Source of the DNA: Rhodospirillaceae bacterium
GTDB lineage: Bacteria; Pseudomonadota; Alphaproteobacteria; Rhodospirillales; JABHCV01
DNA length: 52,604 nucleotides
Assembly: GCA_018662005.1 (NCBI GenBank)
Contig: JABJHA010000009.1
Coordinates: 1 to 52,604 of the forward strand
Reading direction: 5' to 3'
The notes under the pieces were generated by a model. It was not told the origin of the DNA. It saw nothing but the letters and a program-made list of their open reading frames with translations, and made no database searches. The first letter of the stretch is position 1. Every line of letters starts with the position of its first letter. Of the stretch, positions 17,242-24,489 are shown one piece after another. A program made the translations under genes and the position numbers.

Positions 17242-17757
17242 ATGGCGGCACTCGTGCGATTGATCGAACGAATTACCTGCAGCATGGGCATGTTGGTTGC
17301 CTGGGTCGTGTTCCCCTTAATTTTAGCCAGCTGTTACGAAGTCTTTGCTCGCTACCTTTTCAACGCACCGACCATCTGGGCCTTCGAGTTGGGCTATATG
17401 GCCATGGGCATCCATGCGCTGATTGGTGCGGCCTATACACTGCGCGAGCACGGCCATATTCGCATTGATGTTCTTTACTCGCGTTTTAATCCAAAGACAC
17501 AGGCCATCATCGATACGTTCGGCTATGTGCTGCTGTTCATGCCGGTCGTATGTTGGGTCAGTTTCGGTTTGTGGGAATATTGGATCGAAGCTTATGTCCG
17601 CGATGAACACTCTGGTCAGTCAGCCTGGAACCCCATCATCTGGCCATTCCGGCTGGCATTCTTCACTGGTTTTTTTCTGTTGGCACTACAGGGCCTGGCT
17701 GAATTGATTAAATGTTTCCGATTTCTCACCGGGCGGACGACGGATTGGAAAGCCTGA
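17242..17757 (+). CDS. TRAP transporter small membrane subunit (DctQ)
   Basis: This protein of about 171 residues has four hydrophobic segments (near residues 15-35, 50-70, 90-110 and 130-155), as in DctQ. FARYLFNAPTIWAFEL is the typical loop after the first helix and WNPIIWPFRLAFF starts the last helix. I prefer ATG 17242 because it gives the usual short N-terminus; ATG 17206 is possible. Its stop overlaps the DctM start as TGATG. Confidence 0.88.
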   Translation: MAALVRLIERITCSMGMLVAWVVFPLILASCYEVFARYLFNAPTIWAFELGYMAMGIHALIGAAYTLREHGHIRIDVLYSRFNPKTQAIIDTFGYVLLFMPVVCWVSFGLWEYWIEAYVRDEHSGQSAWNPIIWPFRLAFFTGFFLLALQGLAELIKCFRFLTGRTTDWKA

Positions 17758-19079
17758 TGGGTGACTACCTCGCCTTACTAATGTTCCCCTGCCTTCTGGT
17801 TGCCTTGTTCATGGGCTTTCACGTGGCCTTTTCGATGATGGGTGTGGCTCTTGTCTTCGGCTTGGTAACATTTGACACGGCCGTGATTTTTCAGTTCGTA
17901 CAGAAAATTGATGCGGTGGCGTCAAATTTTGTTCTTGCTGCTGTACCTCTATTTGTCTTCATGGGGGCGATGTTGGAGCGTTCCGGCATCGCCGAAAATC
18001 TGTTTGAAGCGATTCACCTCTGGACACGACGGCTTCCCGGCGGGTTGGCTATCGGCACCATTGTCATGTGTGTCATCTTTGCCGCCTCGACCGGCGTTAT
18101 TGGCGCGACGGAAACTGTTGTCGGATTGCTCGCCATTCCAGTGATGATGAAATACCAATACGAAAAAGGACTGATATCCGGCACCATCTGCGCCGGTGGA
18201 TCCCTTGGCACGATCATCCCGCCATCCGTTGTCGTCGTGATTTTAGGCCCGGTGGCCGATGTATCTGTTGGTGATTTATTCGTCGGTATGATCTTCCCCG
18301 GGTTGATTATGGCCGGTTGCTACGTCGCCTATATTCTGATCCGGTGTACGTTGAAACCGGAAGATGGTCCCAGACTGCCAAAGTCCGACGATGATCCACC
18401 GCTGATCGAAAAGCTGAGGGTTACCCTGTTTGCGTTGGCCCCACCGGTGGCCATGATCGCCGCTGTTCTAGGTTCCATTATGTTCGGTTTCGCCGCCCCG
18501 ACTGAAGCCGCAGCACTCGGCGCTATGGGGGCTATGTTGTTGGCCATCATTTACAAGAAATTCAGCCTCGCTATTTTGAACGAAGCCGTGCAGAAGACTT
18601 TAAAGGTCACTTGCATGATTATCCTTATCCTGTTGGGTGGAAACATGTTTGCCGGTGTGTTCGTGGCTACCGGTGGGGTTTCTGTTGCCGAGGAGATAAT
18701 CAGAAACGCTAATTTGACTCCCTGGCTGACATTGGCCGTGTTTTTGGGAATTTGCTTTGTTGCAGGCTTTGTCCTCGACTGGATATCGGTGCTGCTTATT
18801 TTTATTCCGGTGTTTATTCCAATCATCAAAGTACTTGGTTATGACCCGGTCTGGTTCTGCGTTATGTTCCTGGTGGTTATTCAGACCAGCTATCTGACAC
18901 CACCGATGGCACCGGCGATCTTCTATCTGCGCGGGATCAGCCCACCAGAAATCACCCTGCCGCACATGTTTAAGGGCGTCGTGCCCTTCATCATCCTGCA
19001 GCTTATAGTTCTTGTAATTGTCGGCTGGTTCCCACAGTTAGTATTGTGGCTACCGGCACAATTATTGGGCTTCAGATAG
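17757..19079 (+). CDS. TRAP transporter large membrane subunit (DctM)
   Basis: This protein of about 440 residues has some 12 hydrophobic segments and the DctM hallmarks SLGTIIPPSVV and FGFAAPTEAAALG, plus a late TPPMAPAIFYLRG. It is the ion-coupled permease that works with the DctP and DctQ proteins encoded upstream. ATG 17757 overlaps the DctQ stop. The frame extends to an upstream ATG at 17712, which is less likely. The PhyH-type gene follows after 33 bp and is probably co-transcribed. Confidence 0.92.
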   Translation: MGDYLALLMFPCLLVALFMGFHVAFSMMGVALVFGLVTFDTAVIFQFVQKIDAVASNFVLAAVPLFVFMGAMLERSGIAENLFEAIHLWTRRLPGGLAIGTIVMCVIFAASTGVIGATETVVGLLAIPVMMKYQYEKGLISGTICAGGSLGTIIPPSVVVVILGPVADVSVGDLFVGMIFPGLIMAGCYVAYILIRCTLKPEDGPRLPKSDDDPPLIEKLRVTLFALAPPVAMIAAVLGSIMFGFAAPTEAAALGAMGAMLLAIIYKKFSLAILNEAVQKTLKVTCMIILILLGGNMFAGVFVATGGVSVAEEIIRNANLTPWLTLAVFLGICFVAGFVLDWISVLLIFIPVFIPIIKVLGYDPVWFCVMFLVVIQTSYLTPPMAPAIFYLRGISPPEITLPHMFKGVVPFIILQLIVLVIVGWFPQLVLWLPAQLLGFR

Positions 19080-19112
19080 CCTATTCTTTTCCTTTTGTGA
19101 AGGAGACTAAAC

Positions 19113-20018
19113 ATGACCCCTGAAGAAGTTCTGGCCACTGAACCCAAGGTGCTGACCCAGGCCCAACGCGAGTCATACTTCGAAGATGGCTATCTTGTGT
19201 TGGAGAGGTTCCTATCGGACGAATGGCTGGAGAAACTGCGCGCCGCCACCGACGAAGTGATCGAGGAAAGCCGCGCTATCACGGAGTCTGACGCCAAATG
19301 GGATTTGGAACCGGAACATAGCGCCGATGCGCCACGGCTGCGTCGATTATCGAGCCCGAATGATCATCACCAGACGTATTGGAACTATGCTTCGAATTCC
19401 CAGGTGCCGGATGTCATTGCCGACCTGGTCGGACCGGACGTCAAGTTCCACCATTCGAAGCTGAACTTTAAATGGGCCCAGGGAGGCGAAGAAGTGAAGT
19501 GGCATCAGGACATTCAGTTCTGGCCTCATACCAACTACAGCCCTTGTACGGTTGGGACCTATATGTACGATTGTGGGCTGGAGCAGGGGCCGTTGATGGT
19601 TTTGCCCGGAGCTCACGAAGGGCCGCTGTACAATCAATACAACGCGAACGGGGATTGGATCGGCTGTCTAAACCCGGAAGACGTTGACAAACTTGATCAG
19701 AAAAAAGCGCTGGAACTGGATGGCCCCGCGGGTTCGTTGACCATTCATAATTGCCGTATGCCCCATGCCTCAAAGCCGAACCATTCTGATATAGGGCGGC
19801 CGCTTTTGCTCAACATCTATTCTGCCGCCGATGCCATGCCCTACATGCCAAACGCAATGTATTCCAAATATGATCAGGAAATTGTGCGAGGGCAGGCGGC
19901 CCGCTGGGCCCATCATGATCCGCGCCCCTGTCAATTGCCGCCAGATTGGTCGAAGGGCTATACCTCGATCTTCGCTGTGCAACAGGAAGAAGACTGGAGT
20001 GATAAAGCAGCCAGGTAA
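19113..20018 (+). CDS. PhyH-type Fe(II)/2-oxoglutarate dioxygenase
   Basis: This 301-residue protein belongs to the phytanoyl-CoA dioxygenase superfamily. The iron triad is visible as H131 and D133 in WHQDIQFWPH and H218 in RMPHASKPN. R229 (IGRPLLLNIYS) is placed to bind 2-oxoglutarate. Such enzymes hydroxylate small molecules with oxygen, so its presence shows that the pathway is used under oxic conditions. A strong AAGGAGA ribosome site precedes the ATG. Being right after the TRAP genes, it may act on the imported compound. Substrate unknown. Confidence 0.88.
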   Translation: MTPEEVLATEPKVLTQAQRESYFEDGYLVLERFLSDEWLEKLRAATDEVIEESRAITESDAKWDLEPEHSADAPRLRRLSSPNDHHQTYWNYASNSQVPDVIADLVGPDVKFHHSKLNFKWAQGGEEVKWHQDIQFWPHTNYSPCTVGTYMYDCGLEQGPLMVLPGAHEGPLYNQYNANGDWIGCLNPEDVDKLDQKKALELDGPAGSLTIHNCRMPHASKPNHSDIGRPLLLNIYSAADAMPYMPNAMYSKYDQEIVRGQAARWAHHDPRPCQLPPDWSKGYTSIFAVQQEEDWSDKAAR

Positions 20019-20116
20019 TTGGCCTGTATTCAAGGTTTTATCAACCCGTTTAACCGCAAATTTACGGCTTGGAATTATTTCAAATAGTTGACAGGAGGAG
20101 CCCCCCTGATGTATTC

Positions 20117-20128
20117 CTGATATATCAG
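20117..20128. promoter_or_regulatory. Candidate GntR operator, site 4 (perfect palindrome)
   Basis: CTGATATATCAG is a perfect 12-bp palindrome 40 bp upstream of the membrane hydroxylase gene. It is the most symmetric of the four related sites and defines the consensus used for the other three. Confidence 0.6.
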
Positions 20129-20168
20129 TTCAATTGAGGCATCCCGTGACTTTGGGGGTCATAGGAAA

Positions 20169-20963
20169 GTGAGCAATAGGAGCCCTCTCACGATGATGAA
20201 CGAACGACAGGCTGGGTTTAGAAAAGAATACCGTTCGCGAATTGCCGGTTGGTATAACGGCTACATCCACGTTGTGATTATCTACGCCATCGGATTGACG
20301 GCATTCTACATTTATACACAGCACATTGATAACGTCCTTTGGTGGGAATGGCTGACCATTCCGGTCGTGGTTACCCTGTGCAATATGTTCGAATGGTTCT
20401 TGCACATGCATGTCATGCACCGGCCGATCAATGTTACGGGCCTGCGGGCGATTTATGTGCGCCACACGCTAAACCATCACCAGTTTTTCACAGACCGTGA
20501 AATGCGCTTCCAGAACGAGAAAGACTGGCGAGTCACTTTTTTCCCGCCCTATGCGATGGTTGTGTTTATCTTGATGTCGACTCCAGGAGGCCTGCTTCTG
20601 GGGTATCTGATTTCGCCCAACGTTGGCTGGCTGGTCATGTGCTCGACAACGGCTGTGTACCTGACTTACGAGTTCATGCACTTCTGCTGTCATGTCGATG
20701 AGAACGCTTTCGTTCGCAATTGCCCGCTGGTCAACACGATCCGCCGCCATCACACGGCCCACCATAACGACCGCCTGATGATGGAGGTCAACATGAACCT
20801 GTCCCTACCGATTTCAGATTGGATGTTTGGCACCTCGGACCTGGATCGCGGATTGTTGGGACACATGTTCAATGGCTATTCGACAAAGTATTTGAAGAGC
20901 GATCTTAAAAGCGTTCCTGGAACTCCTTTTGATGGGGCCTCCGGGCCCATCCCGGCGGAGTGA
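20169..20963 (+). CDS. Membrane fatty-acid hydroxylase / sterol desaturase family protein
   Basis: This 264-residue membrane protein has the eight-histidine di-iron pattern: H79.H81..H84 (LHMHVMHRP), H99...H103-H104 (RHTLNHHQ), H171...H175 (FMHFCCHVDE) and H194-H195..H198-H199 (RRHHTAHHN). Hydrophobic segments lie near residues 32-50, 60-80, 127-150 and 150-170. These enzymes use O2 to hydroxylate or desaturate hydrophobic substrates in the membrane. GTG 20169 is the annotated start; the ATG at 20193 or 20196 is also possible. The operator-like palindrome just upstream ties it to the methyl-transfer regulon. Confidence 0.85.
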   Translation: MSNRSPLTMMNERQAGFRKEYRSRIAGWYNGYIHVVIIYAIGLTAFYIYTQHIDNVLWWEWLTIPVVVTLCNMFEWFLHMHVMHRPINVTGLRAIYVRHTLNHHQFFTDREMRFQNEKDWRVTFFPPYAMVVFILMSTPGGLLLGYLISPNVGWLVMCSTTAVYLTYEFMHFCCHVDENAFVRNCPLVNTIRRHHTAHHNDRLMMEVNMNLSLPISDWMFGTSDLDRGLLGHMFNGYSTKYLKSDLKSVPGTPFDGASGPIPAE

Positions 20964-20969
20964 CCCCGC

Positions 20970-21152
20970 ATGCCTAGTGGCATCAAAGCAATCCTTTCGC
21001 TGATCGTGCTTATCGTTGGTGGGGTTATTTATTGGTATGACAGCCAATCCGGCAACGAGCAATTGGGTTTGGTCAGTGTCGGTCTATCAGTCTTCATGGT
21101 GCTTGCAATGTGGATATTCCCGGAAACAGGAAGCCGCAAAGGAAGTAAGTAA
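20970..21152 (+). CDS. Small two-helix membrane protein
   Basis: This 60-residue protein has two hydrophobic segments (residues about 7-22 and 33-49) and a basic C-terminus (GSRKGSK). It starts 6 bp after the hydroxylase stop and is followed by a strong terminator, so it is the last gene of that unit. It matches no family that I recognise. It may be a small partner of the membrane hydroxylase. Confidence 0.6.
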   Translation: MPSGIKAILSLIVLIVGGVIYWYDSQSGNEQLGLVSVGLSVFMVLAMWIFPETGSRKGSK

Positions 21153-21177
21153 AAAATTATCCTCCCCTAACTTGATG

Positions 21178-21216
21178 CCGCCGGCAGGACAATCATCCTG
21201 CTGGTGGATTTTTTTT
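21178..21216 (+). terminator. Rho-independent terminator
   Basis: CCGCCGGCAGGA pairs with TCCTGCTGGTGG (two G-T pairs) around a 6-base loop and is followed by A and eight Ts. It ends the hydroxylase/small-protein transcript. Confidence 0.9.
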
Positions 21217-21795
21217 GCTCCTGTTGGTTCAATTTCAATTGTTAAATATCAGTGGTCGGATAGTTGAAAACTGAAATTCTCAAATGAAAAAGACCAGTCT
21301 GCTTTTACCCCTATAGCAGACCTTATTCAGCAAAGTTCTAAACGGCCGCTATTAGCCAAAAGCGGCTGTATAGAGAAATCTAATATTTTGTATCCTGTGG
21401 GACTGATGGGGGCGTTTTGGCGCATCGCTATGCCGTTAGGTGGGAGCCGTCCACGGCATCAGGAGCGGAATGTTTGAGCGTTGTCGTACGCGGCAACTAG
21501 GTTGTTGCAATTGGAACATTTCTTGTTGCCGTACACGACAAGAATAGATGAGCAAACCAAATGCTGAGATACCCAAAGTAGAATCTGATCGGGTCGTCAA
21601 GCGTCATCCCCTGGGGTACCCTCTTAGTATAAAGCCCTCTATATGACCACAAGGAGAGAGAGCATTCTCATTTCTTAACAAGCCCGTGAATCCGTGAATA
21701 ATAACCGGCCAGATCATTGCCAAATACTTATTATTAGAGTTGACAGATGTAATTTGTAACCATTACAAGCTATTATAGATAAAGGGGTTTGATTC
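21217..21795. other. 579-bp non-coding region with inverted repeats
   Basis: No convincing gene is seen. There are three inverted repeats: GTCTGCT/AGCAGAC (21297-21321), GCCGCT/AGCGGC (21345-21366) and a long one with arms at 21480-21497 and 21525-21541 (GTTGTCGTACGCGGCAAC against GTTGCCGTACACGACAAG, about 14 of 17 pairs). The promoter of the TolC gene should lie in the last 100 bp. A small RNA or a decayed mobile element are both possible. Confidence 0.45.
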
Positions 21796-23121
21796 TTGCC
21801 ACGCCTATTTGTGAAATCCTCCAAAGCATCTCTTCACCTATGCAGTGCCGTCATGGCTTGCTCTGTGGCTGTCTGTCTGTCTACAAGCCTGCAAGCTGAG
21901 ACCCTGCCGGAGTTGCTTCCAGAGTTTCTCGGCAATCACAATCTGATCATGGCAGCAAAGTCTGACGTCACGGCTGCCAAAGAGACGGCACTGGCCGCCA
22001 AAGGCGGCTGGTACCCGGCCTTAAGCGTGACAGTAACGGGTGGCAGTGAACGCCAAAACAAGCCAACCGGAACCGATCCTGCCAACATGGTCTCCCGGGA
22101 AGCCGATTTTACCATCACCCAACGTCTTTGGGACGGCGGTGCCACTAACAGTGCCGTTCGCACAGCTAACCTGTCTCAACTACAGTCTGAAGCAATTCTG
22201 ACGTCAACCAAGTCGAGCCTTCTTTTAAGGGGCTTCACTGCCTATATGAATGTTATTCGCGCAGCCGAAGGCCTTGATTATGCCAAACGCTCCGAAGCCA
22301 ATATCAAAAAGCAAACCGAACTTGAGGATGCGCTGGTTCAACGCGGCGCCGGTTTAACAACAGATGTCTTACAGGCAAAAGTTCAGTTTGCCGGTGCCCA
22401 GGCACGCAGGGTTCGTGCCGAAGGTGGCTTGGCTGTCGCCAAAAATGCCTACCGCGGGGTCTTTCTTAAAAACCCAGGGCCCGCAGACACTTTGCTCAAG
22501 CCGAAGTTACCCGTTGACCTCGTCCCGGCCACCGTTGAAGAAGCCGTCAAGCTAGCCATTAGCAACAATGCCTTTCTGGTTGCCAATAACATCACCAGTG
22601 AGATCGCCATGGAGGCCGTAAACGCCACCAGGGCAAGCAGCTACAGGCCAACGATTGACGGCATCGTCGATTGGAAACATAAAAAAGATGTCAGCGCCAC
22701 AGCAGGTTACCAACAAGAAGTGTTTGCCAAAGTGCAATTAAGCTTCCCCTTCAACTTGGGCTTCACTGCCACCAACACCTTAAAGGCAACATCAAAGGCA
22801 CACGACGCTGCCAACTATCGTTACGCGGACGCCAAGACCTCGATCGAAGAAGCCACCCGCAATGCTTGGGAACAACTACTAACAGCAAAACTCAATGCCG
22901 ATATGCTTGGCAACCAAGCCAATATTGCCGCCGAGTTCCTGGTGTTTGCCCGTAAAGAACGCACCCTTGGTCGACGTTCACTCCTTGATGTCTTAGGGGG
23001 AGAGACGGCGCTGATTAATTCTAGCTCTGACGCCGCCTCCGCTGAGATTGATATCGCCGTCGCCAGCATGACCCTGCTTGATGCCATGGGTGAACTCAAT
23101 GAAGAGGCGCTTTCTCGTTAA
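21796..23121 (+). CDS. TolC-family outer membrane channel
   Basis: This 441-residue protein has a signal peptide ending near residue 34 (STSLQA/ETLPE). Two OEP repeats rich in long amphipathic helices follow, the usual plan of TolC trimers that span the periplasm and outer membrane. TTG 21796 with an AAGGGG site upstream is the evident start. It is the only secretion component in the window and sits directly before the split giant surface-protein gene. It probably exports that protein by a type I route, with ABC and membrane-fusion subunits encoded elsewhere. Confidence 0.88.
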   Translation: MPRLFVKSSKASLHLCSAVMACSVAVCLSTSLQAETLPELLPEFLGNHNLIMAAKSDVTAAKETALAAKGGWYPALSVTVTGGSERQNKPTGTDPANMVSREADFTITQRLWDGGATNSAVRTANLSQLQSEAILTSTKSSLLLRGFTAYMNVIRAAEGLDYAKRSEANIKKQTELEDALVQRGAGLTTDVLQAKVQFAGAQARRVRAEGGLAVAKNAYRGVFLKNPGPADTLLKPKLPVDLVPATVEEAVKLAISNNAFLVANNITSEIAMEAVNATRASSYRPTIDGIVDWKHKKDVSATAGYQQEVFAKVQLSFPFNLGFTATNTLKATSKAHDAANYRYADAKTSIEEATRNAWEQLLTAKLNADMLGNQANIAAEFLVFARKERTLGRRSLLDVLGGETALINSSSDAASAEIDIAVASMTLLDAMGELNEEALSR

Positions 23122-23266
23122 CACTGGCCCTCTTTTAAATGTAGGCGATCTCTGACTGGCTCTTCTTAGTTCAACCGGAACAATATTAAAGAATTTTGAT
23201 TTTCTTATTGGAATGTCTAGTATATGTGACAGCTTGATGTACACGACAATAAATCTACTGCCGACC

Positions 23267-23282
23267 TAAAGTTTGAACTTTA
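23267..23282. promoter_or_regulatory. Palindrome upstream of the giant surface-protein gene
   Basis: TAAAGTTTGAACTTTA has perfect 7-bp arms around TG and lies 24 bp before the TTG start of the split gene. It is a possible operator; the binding protein is unknown. Confidence 0.4.
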
Positions 23283-23305
23283 AGCCTTAAGTGGAAGTAT
23301 AGTTT

Positions 23306-23923
23306 TTGGTCCAGTCAGCGACCCTATCAAATCAGGTGGACACAGGCAGCATCCAAGTGCTGCAGGCTTACAATGGCGAAACCTTAACCATCCCAGGCGA
23401 TTCCTGGCTCCTCAAAGCAGACTTCACCCCACAAGGCAGCGATCTTTTACTAACCGGCCCTGACGGATCTCAAGTTTTGATCCGTGATTACTTTAATCTA
23501 GATATCCCCCCAGATTTGATGACGGACGCCGGCGGTGTGATCCCGGCACAGCTTGCTTTAAAGCTTGCTGGCCCTGCTGCACCCGGACAGTTTGCCTTAC
23601 TTGAGAACGGCCCTTTTGCAGAGCTGGCCCAGGCAGCTGAATCCATTGGCCGGGTTGAGGCAACAGATGGTGTGGTTGAAGCGATCCGTGTTGACGGCAC
23701 CAAGGTCGAACTAGCCAAGGGCGACGACATCTTCCAAGGTGACACGCTGGTAACGGCCAAGGGCGCCGCCATTGGTATTACCTTCGTCGACGACACCACC
23801 TTCTCTCTGGGTGAAGAAGGCCGCATGGTCATTGACGAGATGGTCTATGACGCAGACACCCAGTCGGCGATGCATTATGTCGATCTGCCTAATTTTACCG
23901 AGCAATATCAGTATATTATCTAG
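23306..23923 (+). pseudogene. Giant FecR-domain surface protein, 5' part (split by insertion)
   Basis: The first 186 codons (23306-23863) encode the N-terminus and most of a FecR-type domain (ELAKGDDIFQGDTLVTAK ... GRMVIDEMVYD). They match the first residues of the intact paralogue on the minus strand at about four in five positions by eye. The TTG start is supported by MVQSATL against MAQSTAL there. After codon 186 the frame enters the mobile element and stops after 19 unrelated residues. The rest of the gene resumes in frame at 36933. A short secreted or cytosolic FecR fragment could still be made. Confidence 0.88.
23855..23863. repeat. attL core
   Basis: GACACCCAG at the left junction between host gene and element. 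The identical core is at 36924-36932. The same point in the paralogue reads GGGACCCAG, so that copy does not carry the exact core. Confidence 0.7.
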
Positions 23924-24070
23924 CAAAACGAGATAGTTATTTATCAACTGAAAAATAAATTGCCACGTTCCTTGCCGCTATTGATGTCGCCAATCACCTA
24001 TTCCCGCTGTCATAACCAAACCAAAAACGAAAACGGCATCATCTAAGCCGTTCCCGTAATCACGTATTTT

Positions 24071-24115
24071 CCTCTCTCGCTACAACTCGTGAAGTTGCAG
24101 CAGTAGCAAGAGAGG
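24071..24115 (+). promoter_or_regulatory. Hairpin covering the alpA ribosome site
   Basis: CCTCTCTCGCTAC (24071-24083) pairs with GTAGCAAGAGAGG (24103-24115), 12 of 13 bases, with an inner CAACT/AGTTG pair. The 3' arm contains the purine-rich AGAGAGG that is the only ribosome-site candidate before the ATG at 24121. As RNA it would hide that site; as DNA it could be an operator. Confidence 0.55.
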
Positions 24116-24120
24116 CCACG

Positions 24121-24384
24121 ATGACAAAGAACCACACATTCCCGAATTCAAAGTGCATCCCTGACGCTTCGGGCATTTCTCCCACCTTCATCAGCATGAA
24201 CAAGTTATCAAAACGGCTCGACCGTGCTGAATCAACACTTTACCGCTGGTCTGCCGAGGGGTTGTTTCCCGCCAGCGTCAAGGTCGGCCCTCATGCAAGT
24301 GCATGGCGAGTTGCCGAGGTTGAAGAATGGGAACGAGACCCTCCGAGCTGGCGCAAAAGCCATGCCGTGGTGGCTTTAACATAA
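24121..24384 (+). CDS. AlpA-family HTH regulator
   Basis: This 87-residue protein has a MerR-like HTH of the AlpA/excisionase family (residues about 27-75): LSKRLDRAESTLYRWSAEGLF, in spaced form, followed by a wing with VKVGPHASAWR. AlpA proteins in P4-like elements switch on the integrase or act as excisionase. It is the first gene inside the left end, preceded by a hairpin over its ribosome site, and precedes the replication gene by about 100 bp. Confidence 0.85.
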   Translation: MTKNHTFPNSKCIPDASGISPTFISMNKLSKRLDRAESTLYRWSAEGLFPASVKVGPHASAWRVAEVEEWERDPPSWRKSHAVVALT

Positions 24385-24489
24385 ATGCCTGGTTCTCCCC
24401 TCCCCCAAAAACCCCTCGTTTAGTGGTCGGCACGAAAATGCCCCCGCACTGCACCAACAGATACGAGGGCAATAGTAAAGACGTGATAG

